A stretch of 12,651 nucleotides of DNA, from assembly GCA_022562335.1 (NCBI GenBank), contig JADFPM010000049.1, positions 1 to 12,651 of the forward strand. Direction: 5' to 3'. A program made the position numbers and the translations under genes. The stretch is from Chloroflexota bacterium (GTDB lineage Bacteria > Chloroflexota > Dehalococcoidia > Lucifugimonadales > UBA3495). Shown in pieces: positions 4,842 through 12,271 of this stretch; positions within the stretch are counted from its first letter, which is position 1, and every line of letters starts with the position of its first letter. A model generated the notes under the pieces. The model ran no database searches. It worked only from the letters and a program-made list of their open reading frames with translations, and was not told the DNA's origin.

Positions 4842-6764
4842 TCAGTCGTTGTCCGCGGGAGCCGGTACCGCAGCCGACGGGCTGGCGGCAGCATCCGGGC
4901 CGTCGCCTTCGGTTGAAAGGCCGTAGTTGATGGCATATAGCTTGGCATAGAAACCCTTCTGCGCCAGCAGTTCCTCATGCTTGCCCACTTCCATGACCCG
5001 GCCTTGGTTGAGCACCACGATCTTGTCGGCGTTGCGAATGGTGGAAAGGCGGTGGGCAATGACGATGGAAGTACGCCCCTTCAGGACTTCCTTCAGGGCA
5101 TTCTGGATGAGGATCTCGGTATGGGTGTCTATGCTGGCGGTGGCTTCGTCAAGAACGATTATGCGGGGGTCGGCCACCACCGCCCGGGCAAAGCTTAAAA
5201 GTTGCCGTTGGCCAATGCTAAGGTTACTGCCCCTCTCGGCCAGCAACGCTTCGTAGCCCTTATCCAACGCCATGATGAAGTCGTGGGCGCCCACTGCCCG
5301 GGCGGCAGCCTCGACTGCGGCGTCATCGGCGTCTTCGTGGTTGTAGCGGATGTTTTCCTTGACGGTGCCCGAGAAAAGGTAGGGCTCTTGCAAGACCATG
5401 CTCATCTGCCCCACCAGGCTCACCCGTTTCACCTTGCTAATGTCATGGCCATCCACCTTGATCACGCCTTCGGTAACGTCGGCGAATCGGCTGAGCAGGG
5501 TTACGAAGGTAGATTTGCCGGCGCCGGTGGCCCCCACCAGAGCGATGGTCTCGCCGGGATAGAAGTGGAGGTTTATGTCCTTTAAGACGTCGACGTCTTT
5601 GACGTATTGGAAACCAACCCCTTCGTAGGAGATTTCGCCCTTGATGGGGGGCATGTCGATGGCGTCTTCCGCATCCTTGACCTCCGGCCGCAGGTCCAAC
5701 AACTCGAATATGCGGACACCGGCGGACATGGCCCGTTGGAGTTGGCTATACTGCATGGTCAGGTGCCGAATGGGCTCAAAGAAGCGCTGGATCCACATGG
5801 CGAAGGCCACCAGGACGCCCCATTCCAGAGTTGAGCCCGTGACCATGGAGCCGCCCATCACCACCAGCACGCCCATCGCGAATCCGGTGAGCACCTCCAC
5901 CATGGGCTGTAGGCCTCCCGAATACCGGCTGGCCTGCATGTTGGCGTCCAGGTGCTCGTAGTTCAACTCGTTGAAGTGCTTCAGGTTCTCGTCCTGACGG
6001 TTCAAACTTTCCACCACCCGGACGCCGGTGATGTTCTGGTTGTACTCGCCGTTGACCATGGCGATGGCGCGGCGGATGCGGATGAAAGAGCGGCGGGCAA
6101 ACTTCTGCCAATATCCCAGGATAAAGAACAGGACTGGAATAACGCTCAAGCTCACCAGGGCCAGCCGCCAATCGATCAGAACCATGGCCAGGATGATGCC
6201 GAACAAGCTCAACAGGTCGGCGATGCTTTGGACCATCAACTCGAAGCTTTCCTGAAGCTGGGAAACGTCGCTTTGGCTGCGGGACATGATCCGCCCCACC
6301 GGGGTGCGGTGGAAAAAGGCGGGCGACAAAGACTGTAGGTGGTTGAACATTTCCGTGCGCAGGGAATACAAGATCCCCTGGCCCACCTTGGGCATGAGGG
6401 AAAACTGATAATAATTCGACGCGAAATGCACCAGTGTCAGGGCCAGGAAGACCAGGGCGATGACATGAAGTCCGCCGACATTTCCATCATTGACGTAATT
6501 GTTGATGCCCAGCATCAGCAGGAGGGGGACGGCAACATTGGCTGTGGTGTAAACCAAAACCGCGATCATGCTGAGCATCGCGTCCTTTTTGTAGGGCTTG
6601 ACGTAGGTGATGAGCCTCCTGACCACCTTGTGATCGTAGACGCTGCCCACCACCCCTTCGTCGGTGAGGTTATCCATGTTGGGCGAGTTCATACCGCCGG
6701 CATGCAGGCCACGCATACCGCCCATCATTCCGCCAAATCCGCCGCCGAAACTTCCGCCTCGCAT
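4842..6764 (-). CDS. ABC exporter half-transporter (TMD-NBD), subunit with canonical Walker B and altered signature
   Basis: A 640-residue inner-membrane half-transporter. After a Gly/Met-rich leader (1-27) come about six membrane segments between roughly 60 and 330, then the ATPase domain: Walker A GATGAGKST (411-419), Q-loop Q459, signature LSIGQ (515-519) in place of LSGGQ, Walker B IIVLDE with catalytic E540, and switch H571. The C-terminal tail (620-640) is Ala/Pro/Asp-rich. Its ATG directly follows the TAG of the upstream ABC gene with no gap, so translation is coupled. The two products are expected to form a heterodimer of the multidrug/lipid exporter type (TM287/288, BmrCD-like). Its altered signature faces the partner's altered Walker B, so both defects fall in one ATP site. 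The substrate cannot be told. It ends in TGA. Confidence 0.92.
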   Translation of the reverse strand: MRGGSFGGGFGGMMGGMRGLHAGGMNSPNMDNLTDEGVVGSVYDHKVVRRLITYVKPYKKDAMLSMIAVLVYTTANVAVPLLLMLGINNYVNDGNVGGLHVIALVFLALTLVHFASNYYQFSLMPKVGQGILYSLRTEMFNHLQSLSPAFFHRTPVGRIMSRSQSDVSQLQESFELMVQSIADLLSLFGIILAMVLIDWRLALVSLSVIPVLFFILGYWQKFARRSFIRIRRAIAMVNGEYNQNITGVRVVESLNRQDENLKHFNELNYEHLDANMQASRYSGGLQPMVEVLTGFAMGVLVVMGGSMVTGSTLEWGVLVAFAMWIQRFFEPIRHLTMQYSQLQRAMSAGVRIFELLDLRPEVKDAEDAIDMPPIKGEISYEGVGFQYVKDVDVLKDINLHFYPGETIALVGATGAGKSTFVTLLSRFADVTEGVIKVDGHDISKVKRVSLVGQMSMVLQEPYLFSGTVKENIRYNHEDADDAAVEAAARAVGAHDFIMALDKGYEALLAERGSNLSIGQRQLLSFARAVVADPRIIVLDEATASIDTHTEILIQNALKEVLKGRTSIVIAHRLSTIRNADKIVVLNQGRVMEVGKHEELLAQKGFYAKLYAINYGLSTEGDGPDAAASPSAAVPAPADND

Positions 6765-8600
6765 CTAGCTGTCACCCCCGTCGTCCCCAGCAAAGGTTGC
6801 GTCCAGCAAGACCTCTTCTTGGGGGCGAAGCTGTAGTTCGTAAATGTCCTTGTAGGCGCCGCCGGCGGCCATCAGTTGATCGTGGTTGCCTTGCTCCACA
6901 ATCTCACCGTCCTTCATGACCAGGATCATGTCGGCTTGCTGAACGGAGCTTAGGCGATGGGCAATGATGAACGTCGTCCGGCCTTTGATGACCTCGGTCA
7001 TCGCCCGGTGGATCTGCCGTTCCGTCTCCACGTCCACGCTGGAGGTAGAGTCGTCCAGGATCAAAACCGGCGGATCTATCAATATGGTGCGGGCGATGGA
7101 TAGACGTTGGCGCTGGCCCCCCGAAAGAGTAGCGCCCCGTTCGCCGACCCAGGTGTCGTAGCCATGGGGCAGGCTCATGATCTGGTCGTGCAATTGGGCT
7201 ACCGTGGCCGCCTGGATCACTTCTTCTTCCGACGCCCCTGGCTTGGCATAGGAAATGTTGTCTCTGACGGTGGCGCTGAACAGGTATACGTCCTGTTGAA
7301 CGATGCCCACGTTGCGCCGCAAGGAAGCCAGGGTAAAATCTTGAATGTCGGTGCCATCGATGGTGATCCGGCCTTCCGACACCGCATAGAACCGGGGAAG
7401 AAGGTTTACGATTGTGCTCTTGCCGCTGCCGGGAGCCCCCAACAGGGCGATGACGCTTCCTTGAGGGACGTCTATGTTGACGCCGGTCAAAGCGGGAGTT
7501 CCGCTGTCGTAGGAGAATGACACGTTTTCAAAACGGACGTGGCCTTCGGCCCGGCCCATGTCCCTGGCGTCGGGTTTTTCTTCCACCGGTGACCGGGCGT
7601 CCAGTACGTCGAAAACTCTCCGCCCTGAGGAAATGGCCCGGGAGAACGTGGCGATCACGAAGGAAGACATGCGGATGGGGAAGACCAGTTGCCCCATGTA
7701 AAGAACGAACTTTGCCAGCTCACCCGGTTCGATGCTGCCCCGAATCACCTGCCAGCCGCCGAACCACATGATGAAACCCAGCGCCACGGTGAAATACAGG
7801 GTAACCCAGGCGCTATTGGTTCCCTGGACCTTCTCGTTTTGGTAGAACTCTACCCGGAGTTCCTGTGCCTTGAGGTCGTACTTCTTCTTTTCGTACTCCT
7901 CCGAGGCGAATGCTTTGACCACGTGGATCCCTGAGAGGTTCTCTTGCAGGATGGTGGCCAGTTGGCCCATGATCTCCTGGGCGCGGAGCCACATGTTCCG
8001 CAACTGGACCATCACCACCGCCGAGCGCACCACCAGGAAGGGCAGGAACATCATACTGAACAGGGTTAACTTCCAGTCGAGGAAAACCAGGATGGCGGAG
8101 ATGAGGATCACCCGGACCACCACTTCGACGGACCGGACCATCCCCATCATGACGAAGCGGCGAATCGCCTCCACGTCGGACGTGGCCTTGGAATAGAGGT
8201 TGCCGGTGTGCTCTTTGTCGTGGAAGGCGAAGCTGAGGTGCTGCAGCTTGTCGTACATCAGGTTGCGCAGGTCGTAGGCAACCTTTTGGGCCAGGGAATC
8301 GCTGAGGTAGGTGCGGGCAAAGTCGAACATGCCCCGGGCCAAGCTCACCACCAACAAAATCGCGGCCAGGCCAAACAACCCTGTGGTGAATATTCCCAGC
8401 AGATTGACGCTGATCTCACCGGGATCGCCAATGGGGACGATCCGGCCGTCTTGGACGGAAACCAGGCTGTCGATGGTCTCGCCCAGGATCCAGGGGATGG
8501 CTAGGGAGAAACAGACGCTGATGAAGAAGGTGATGTAGGCAAGGGATAGGCGGGCGTTGTAATGCCACGCCATCTTGATGATTCGGATAAGAATTTGCAT
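6765..8600 (-). CDS. ABC exporter half-transporter (TMD-NBD), subunit with degenerate Walker B
   Basis: A 611-residue half-transporter, first gene of the ABC pair. Membrane segments span roughly 18-40, 67-90, 155-200 and 265-320. The ATPase domain has Walker A GAPGSGKST (388-396), Q436, a normal signature LSGGQ (492-496), Walker B LILDD (513-517) with Asp517 where the catalytic Glu should be, and switch H548. In heterodimeric exporters the subunit with Asp in this place carries the low-activity ATP site and the partner keeps the Glu, as seen here. It would use the energy of ATP to move a hydrophobic substrate out through the cytoplasmic membrane. The start at 8600 gives a normal N-terminus but has a weak ribosome site. 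A promoter candidate lies about 190 nt upstream. Its stop codon abuts the next ATG. Confidence 0.92.
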   Translation of the reverse strand: MQILIRIIKMAWHYNARLSLAYITFFISVCFSLAIPWILGETIDSLVSVQDGRIVPIGDPGEISVNLLGIFTTGLFGLAAILLVVSLARGMFDFARTYLSDSLAQKVAYDLRNLMYDKLQHLSFAFHDKEHTGNLYSKATSDVEAIRRFVMMGMVRSVEVVVRVILISAILVFLDWKLTLFSMMFLPFLVVRSAVVMVQLRNMWLRAQEIMGQLATILQENLSGIHVVKAFASEEYEKKKYDLKAQELRVEFYQNEKVQGTNSAWVTLYFTVALGFIMWFGGWQVIRGSIEPGELAKFVLYMGQLVFPIRMSSFVIATFSRAISSGRRVFDVLDARSPVEEKPDARDMGRAEGHVRFENVSFSYDSGTPALTGVNIDVPQGSVIALLGAPGSGKSTIVNLLPRFYAVSEGRITIDGTDIQDFTLASLRRNVGIVQQDVYLFSATVRDNISYAKPGASEEEVIQAATVAQLHDQIMSLPHGYDTWVGERGATLSGGQRQRLSIARTILIDPPVLILDDSTSSVDVETERQIHRAMTEVIKGRTTFIIAHRLSSVQQADMILVMKDGEIVEQGNHDQLMAAGGAYKDIYELQLRPQEEVLLDATFAGDDGGDS

Positions 8601-8789
8601 CTAAGCGGTTACGCTGTCATCCTCTGGCCGCGGTCTTGATAACCGCCGCTGGAATCAACGGTCCTTGGGTCGTACCCCGCCTGACGCTAGATCAGTGCTG
8701 ATTAAATAGTGCTAATTTCGCATGGTGGCAGGCCGATCACACTCAAAAGGACGCCCAAGTATCCGTTTCTATTACGGACACGGGGCGAG

Positions 8790-8816
8790 ATTATCATAAA
8801 CCCTAATGCTGGTCAA
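8790..8816 (-). promoter_or_regulatory. Possible promoter of the ABC operon
   Basis: On the minus strand TTGACC (8816-8811) is followed after 15 nt by GATAAT (8795-8790), each five of six matches to consensus. The spacer is shorter than the usual 17 nt. It would give a leader of about 180 nt, which passes through the ATCAG-TG-CTGAT palindrome. Confidence 0.3.
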
Positions 8817-9038
8817 TTCAAGCCAGGCGTCATTATGGCCCTTTTCCGGCATAGATTTGACGTAAGAATAGGCATCTGCGGCATCAGGTGCGTCCCGGCT
8901 GGACCGTCCAAAACAGGCCAAAACCGGGATTTCTGGCATGGGGGTGGTATAGCCGGAATTGCCGCAAATAGAACTGGGGCCGATGGTGGAGGAAATCGTC
9001 CAGCATTCTTGGCAGACTGGGCAGACCGGCCAGCAACA

Positions 9039-9057
9039 GCTATTAATAAATAATAGC
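9039..9057 (-). terminator. Weak hairpin after argS
   Basis: GCTATTA (9039-9045) and TAATAGC (9051-9057) form a perfect 7-bp stem with a 5-nt loop, 17 nt past the argS stop. The stem is AT-rich and no T-run follows on the minus strand, so its strength as a terminator is doubtful. Confidence 0.25.
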
Positions 9058-9074
9058 GTGGGCCGGATGACGCC

Positions 9075-10754
9075 CTACATATGGTCCGGGGCGTCCATGC
9101 CCATGAGGTCCAGGGCGCGGCGGAAGACGATCTGGGCCGACTCCACCAGCTTCAGCCTGGCCAGGGTCATATCGGCATCTTCGGGGTTGGACGATACCAC
9201 CCGGCAGTTTTCGTAAAATACGTGGAATGAGTTGGCCAGTTCCATGGTGTAGTGGGGCAGGTGGTGGGGCTCCAGGGTGCGGGCCATATCCTCCACCAGC
9301 TCGGGCAGGCGAAGCATGGCCCGTATCAGGGCCAATTCGCTGGGGTGGTTGAGCAGCGCAACGTCGCCCCCGCTCCAGTCTATGTCCCGGCTTCGGGCCA
9401 GGTTCAGGATGCTGGTGTTGCGGGCGTGGGCGTACTGGATGTAATAGACCGGGTTCTCGTTGGACTCCTGCTTGGCCAGTTCCAGGTCGAACTCCATCTG
9501 GGTCGATGGGGTACGGGCCAGGAAGAAGAAGCGGCAGGCGTCCCGGCCCACCTCGTCGGAAAGTTCCCGCAGAGTGACGAACTCACCGGTGCGCTTGGAC
9601 ACCCGGACCACTTCATTACCCCGTTTAAGGGTGACCATCTGGGCGATGAGCACCGTCAATCTGTCCGGTTCGATACCCAGGGCCTGGACCGCCGATTTCA
9701 TGCGCGGTACGTGGCCCTGGTGGTCCGCGCCCCAAATGTCCACCACGGCATCGAATCCCCGTTGCACGAATTTGTTGTAGTGGTAGGCGATATCGGAAGC
9801 GAAGTAGGTGGGCTCTCCGCTGGACCGGATGACCACGTTGTCCTTGTCGTCGCCCAGGGCGGTGGAGGTGAACCAGGTGGCGTTTTCCCTTTCCGCCAGG
9901 AAACCCCGTTCCCGCAGTAATTGCATGCCCCGGTCGTAATCGCCGTTGTCGAACAGGGACCGTTCGCTGAACCAATTGTCGAAGGTGACGCCGATCTGCT
10001 CCAGGTCTTCCCGAATAAGAGCGACCATCTTTTCCCGGCCCAGGTCGCCGATCTCCTTCAACGCAGAAGCCTCGTCCATATCGGCGAACCGCTGGCCTTC
10101 CGCTTCGATGATCTCGCGGGCCAGATCACAGATGTATTCGCCCACGTACCCGTTGGCGGGTAACTCGCTGTCTTGACCCAGCGCTTGCCGGTAGCGGGCC
10201 AGCACCGATCCGTAGAAGGCATTCATCTGGCTGCCGGCGTCGTTCACATAATATTCCCGGGTCACGTCGAAACCGGCCGCGGCCAGGATGTTTGCCAGGG
10301 AACTGCCCAGCACCGCGCCCCGGGCGTGACCTATGTGCACCGGGCCGGTGGGGTTGACGCTGACAAACTCAACCATCATGCGCTGCCCTTGGCCCAGGTC
10401 GACGTTGCCGTACTCGGCGCCCAACCGCCGCACCATTTCAACCTGTTGTTGCACCCAACTATCCCGCAGTTTGAAGTTGATGAACCCGGGCGCCACCGCC
10501 GTCACTTCCTCCACCTCATCGGTTGGGGGGATGTTTTGCACCAGCGCCTCGGCCAGGTTCAAGGGGTTGATGCGGGTGGCCCGGGCCAACCTTAGCGGCA
10601 GGCTGGTGGCGAAATCGCCGTGCTCGGGATTGGAGGGGCGTTCCACCTCGATGGTGGGCACGGTGTCCAGTTGTAGAAACCCGTCTTGCCGGGATTTTTC
10701 CACCGCCTGGGCGATCATATCGATGATTGAATTGAGAATCAGCGGAGTGGCCAT
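9075..10754 (-). CDS. argS: Arginyl-tRNA synthetase
   Basis: A 559-residue class I tRNA synthetase that charges tRNA-Arg with arginine in the cytoplasm. The N-terminal tRNA-binding domain (about 1-110) contains the typical NPEHGDFATSLPLRLA stretch (42-57). The catalytic core has the HIGH motif in PTGPVHIGHARGAVLG (135-150, HIGH at 140-143), the family's WGADHQGHVPRM region (341-352) and a KMSKR-like loop RVSKRTG (384-390). The C-terminal helical anticodon-binding domain ends in the usual APDHM-like tail. Length is normal. The ATG at 10754 follows AAGG-type ribosome motifs at short spacing. It stands alone, divergent from the S51 gene, with a leader hairpin at 10809-10840. It is essential in most bacteria, and nothing in it looks altered. 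Confidence 0.97.
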   Translation of the reverse strand: MATPLILNSIIDMIAQAVEKSRQDGFLQLDTVPTIEVERPSNPEHGDFATSLPLRLARATRINPLNLAEALVQNIPPTDEVEEVTAVAPGFINFKLRDSWVQQQVEMVRRLGAEYGNVDLGQGQRMMVEFVSVNPTGPVHIGHARGAVLGSSLANILAAAGFDVTREYYVNDAGSQMNAFYGSVLARYRQALGQDSELPANGYVGEYICDLAREIIEAEGQRFADMDEASALKEIGDLGREKMVALIREDLEQIGVTFDNWFSERSLFDNGDYDRGMQLLRERGFLAERENATWFTSTALGDDKDNVVIRSSGEPTYFASDIAYHYNKFVQRGFDAVVDIWGADHQGHVPRMKSAVQALGIEPDRLTVLIAQMVTLKRGNEVVRVSKRTGEFVTLRELSDEVGRDACRFFFLARTPSTQMEFDLELAKQESNENPVYYIQYAHARNTSILNLARSRDIDWSGGDVALLNHPSELALIRAMLRLPELVEDMARTLEPHHLPHYTMELANSFHVFYENCRVVSSNPEDADMTLARLKLVESAQIVFRRALDLMGMDAPDHM

Positions 10755-10808
10755 AGCCTTAAGCCTTTATTTGTTGTTCGAGACGCGCCGGGCCGATAAA
10801 TCGGTCAA

Positions 10809-10840
10809 GCCTCCCGGAACGTTTACGTCCTAGGGGAGGC
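10809..10840. other. Hairpin in the argS / S51 divergent region
   Basis: GCCTCCC (10809-10815) pairs perfectly with GGGAGGC (10834-10840). Inside, GGA and CG (10816-10821) can pair with CG and TCC (10826-10830) around a short loop. It lies 55 nt upstream of the argS ATG and would be in its leader. The rest of the 248-nt intergenic region (10755-11002) shows no clear promoter pair. No T-box specifier or GGGTGG-ACCGCG antiterminator sequence is seen near the hairpin, so a T-box is not supported. Confidence 0.4.
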
Positions 10841-11002
10841 CTGTTACTGAATATGTTATCACACCATGCCCCTTAAATCGTTGGCAAACAGGCACGTGAC
10901 CGGCCGATTTTATACGGTTGGGGCGAAGGGGGTCCGGCCGCGCCACCTCTGTTAAAATACCGGGACCGCGTTATAGTGTTTGATGTTAAGAGAGGTGCCC
11001 CC

Positions 11003-11767
11003 ATGTCCGGTCAGATGTGCCTTGTCGGCGGCGAAGAGTTTCGCGCCGGTTGCGAAGAGATGGACCAAGAGATAATGCGCGCCTCTGGGCAGAACCCGGC
11101 CCGGGTGGTGGTGATACCCACCGCCGCCGTGACGGGACCGGCCAAGGCCGCCAACGACGGCGTGACCCATTTCGCCAAACTGGGCGGTGACGCCAGTCAG
11201 TTGATGGTGTTGGAAAGGGAGCACGCCAACGACTCTGGCCTGATTGAGGCTATCCGAGGGGCCGGGGTGATCTATTTCACCGGCGGCAGCCCGGACCACC
11301 TGTTGGCCACCATTAAAGACTCCCAACTCCTCAGCGCCATCCTGGAGTCGGTGGACAACGGCGCCGTGCTGGCCGGTTCCAGCGCCGGGGCCATGGTGAT
11401 GGGGTCGATGATGCGCCGTCCCCAGGCCGGCGGCTGGATCGAGGCATTGGGGTTGGCGCCGGGGATCGCGGTGATGCCCCACCACGAGAAGAGGGACCCG
11501 GCGGAGACGTCGAAAGAGCTGCAAAACCAGGTGCCCGCCGGCCTAACGGTATTGGGCATCGACGCTCGTTCCGCCCGACGCATCGGACACTGCATACACT
11601 TCGTACCCGTCTCCAAGCATGTCGAGCGCGGGAAACACGAGGCAGACCTCTGTCCAGAGGGCAGCTATGAGGAGCTTTCGGCGGCCAGTCGCCTCGACGG
11701 CCGAACGGAACTCCTCCTGCTCCCAGGCGTTCACTGCGGTGTGGTCTATAGGCTCGACGTCGGGTAA
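11003..11767 (+). pseudogene. Peptidase S51 (cyanophycinase-like), 3' end replaced at a junction
   Basis: The ATG at 11003 with AGAGAGG (10989-10995) seven nt upstream is a better start than the GTG at 10976. Residues 1-187 are a clear S51 peptidase: LVGGEEF at 7-13, VVVIPTAA (35-42), YFTGGSPDHLL (91-101), the nucleophile elbow AGSSAGA (124-130, Ser127), VMPHHEKRDP (157-166) and LTVLGID (181-187). Relatives are Ser exopeptidases such as cyanophycinase and aspartyl dipeptidase. The match ends at GID (11561-11563). The remaining 67 residues to the TAA are an antisense reading of an isochorismatase-family gene and have no S51 character. The family normally continues some 40 residues with C-terminal strands, so the product is chimeric and probably poorly folded. 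The catalytic Ser and His region are retained, so residual activity is not excluded. Confidence 0.75.
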
Positions 11768-12015
11768 GACCGCCTGAAGCTCTCGACGGTCTTTTCCTGG
11801 TAGCCGGCGTTTACCCCTATCGTCGACAGCACGATCGGCAGCTCGAACATCTTCGCCGCCTTGGCGAGCGCTACTACGTTGTTGATCAAGGCTTCTTTCT
11901 CGATCGACCTTGTTCCACTGACCAATGCGGGCTGGTAGTCGAACAGGAGGAGCGCCGAATTCTCGGGCGTGCGCAATTCGTCAGTCTTGGGATCCCTTTA
12001 AGAATGGGTGGTCAT
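11555..12015 (-). pseudogene. Isochorismatase-family hydrolase, decayed (nonsense, frameshift, 3' loss)
   Basis: From ATG 12015, with AGGGAG (12027-12022) six nt upstream, the minus strand reads MTTHS, TAA (12000-11998), RDPKTDELRTPENSALLLFDYQP and on to VLSTIGVNAGYQEKTV. Relatives read S/N-L-RDPKTD at the start, so the stop replaces a Leu codon (TTA to TAA). At about 11785-11786 one base is missing. In the next frame the protein continues RELQAVLPDVEPIDHTAVNAWE, then the ATGRRKLLIAALWTEVCL region (active-site Cys) and SDASGGTSVDA. It ends at 11555-11563 where the S51 gene begins, so the C-terminal quarter is gone. These are cysteine hydrolases of amides or similar substrates. A TTG at 11976 could restart translation but not cure the frameshift. 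The catalytic Asp (FDYQP) and Cys are still present. Confidence 0.85.
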
Positions 12016-12035
12016 TTTTGACTCCCTGTTGCTTT

Positions 12036-12125
12036 TTATCTTTCTAGATAAGATTCTCCAGGTTGGCTTTTCATGCCTCCAATAATGCGGATATGCCAAT
12101 CGTTAAGTGCCCCGATTCGTTTCAT
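12036..12125 (-). CDS. Possible 29-residue small ORF before the isochorismatase remnant
   Basis: ATG at 12125 is preceded by AGAGGAGGG, one of the strongest ribosome sites in the window. The frame encodes MKRIGALNDWHIRIIGG followed by MKSQPGESYLER and ends at TAA 12036-12038, 20 nt upstream of the old isochorismatase ATG. It could be a leader peptide or small protein co-transcribed with that gene. No family is recognised, and it may be chance: an overlapping unstarted frame covers the same bases. Confidence 0.3.
   Translation of the reverse strand: MKRIGALNDWHIRIIGGMKSQPGESYLER
12037..12050. promoter_or_regulatory. Palindrome near the isochorismatase start, possible operator
   Basis: TATCT (12037-12041) and AGATA (12046-12050) are separated by TTCT, forming a 14-bp AT-rich palindrome 10 nt upstream of the ribosome site of the isochorismatase remnant. 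It overlaps the end of the small ORF. AT-rich palindromes are typical MarR-family binding sites, and a MarR gene is adjacent. Confidence 0.3.
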
Positions 12126-12235
12126 CTTCGCCCTCCTCTAGACTCTTTCCATTGATGCTTTCCCCAGCCCGCTTGAACGAGATCCGCGCAGCCAGAGGAA
12201 TATCTTCATTAGCCGCATAAGTAATTAAACAAAGG

Positions 12236-12247
12236 TTAGCTAGCTAA
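12236..12247. promoter_or_regulatory. Perfect 12-bp palindrome after the MarR gene, possible operator
   Basis: TTAGCTAGCTAA is its own reverse complement. CATTAGC at 12207-12213 forms a wider inverted repeat with GCTAATG at 12243-12249. It lies in the gap between the MarR gene and the isochorismatase remnant, where a MarR-controlled promoter would be expected. The adjoining GCACC (12249-12253) and GGTGC (12266-12270) form a small stem just past the MarR stop. Confidence 0.4.
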
Positions 12248-12271
12248 TGCACCACTAAAAAAGGGGGTGCT

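Larger units (their letters stand above)
8601..9074. other. Intergenic region between argS and the ABC operon
   Basis: These 474 nt lie downstream of argS and upstream of the ABC pair, both leftward. A weak hairpin after argS (9039-9057), a promoter-like pair for the ABC operon (8790-8816) and a small palindrome ATCAG-TG-CTGAT (8691-8702) near the ABC start are visible. A plus-strand open frame across 8709-9053 begins with GTG, has no ribosome site and resembles nothing known, so it is not called. Confidence 0.45.

Noticed and set aside
6339..6836. Open frames on the plus strand opposite the ABC genes
   Set aside because: They are antisense to conserved transporter domains, rich in His/Gln, and have no ribosome sites.
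8709..9053. A 114-codon plus-strand frame between argS and the ABC genes
   Set aside because: It starts with GTG, lacks a ribosome site and has no recognisable domain. The promoter for the ABC pair probably overlaps it.
9252..9920. A 222-codon open frame on the plus strand opposite argS
   Set aside because: It is an antisense shadow of a conserved GC-rich gene, with low-complexity protein and no family features.
10755..11002. T-box riboswitch in the argS leader
   Set aside because: A short GGTGGCGCGG on the minus strand (about 10939-10948) only loosely recalls the antiterminator, lies far from the start codon and lacks a following terminator.
11543..11734. A separate small gene of 63 codons on the minus strand
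   Set aside because: It is the second frame of the frameshifted isochorismatase-family gene, not an independent gene.
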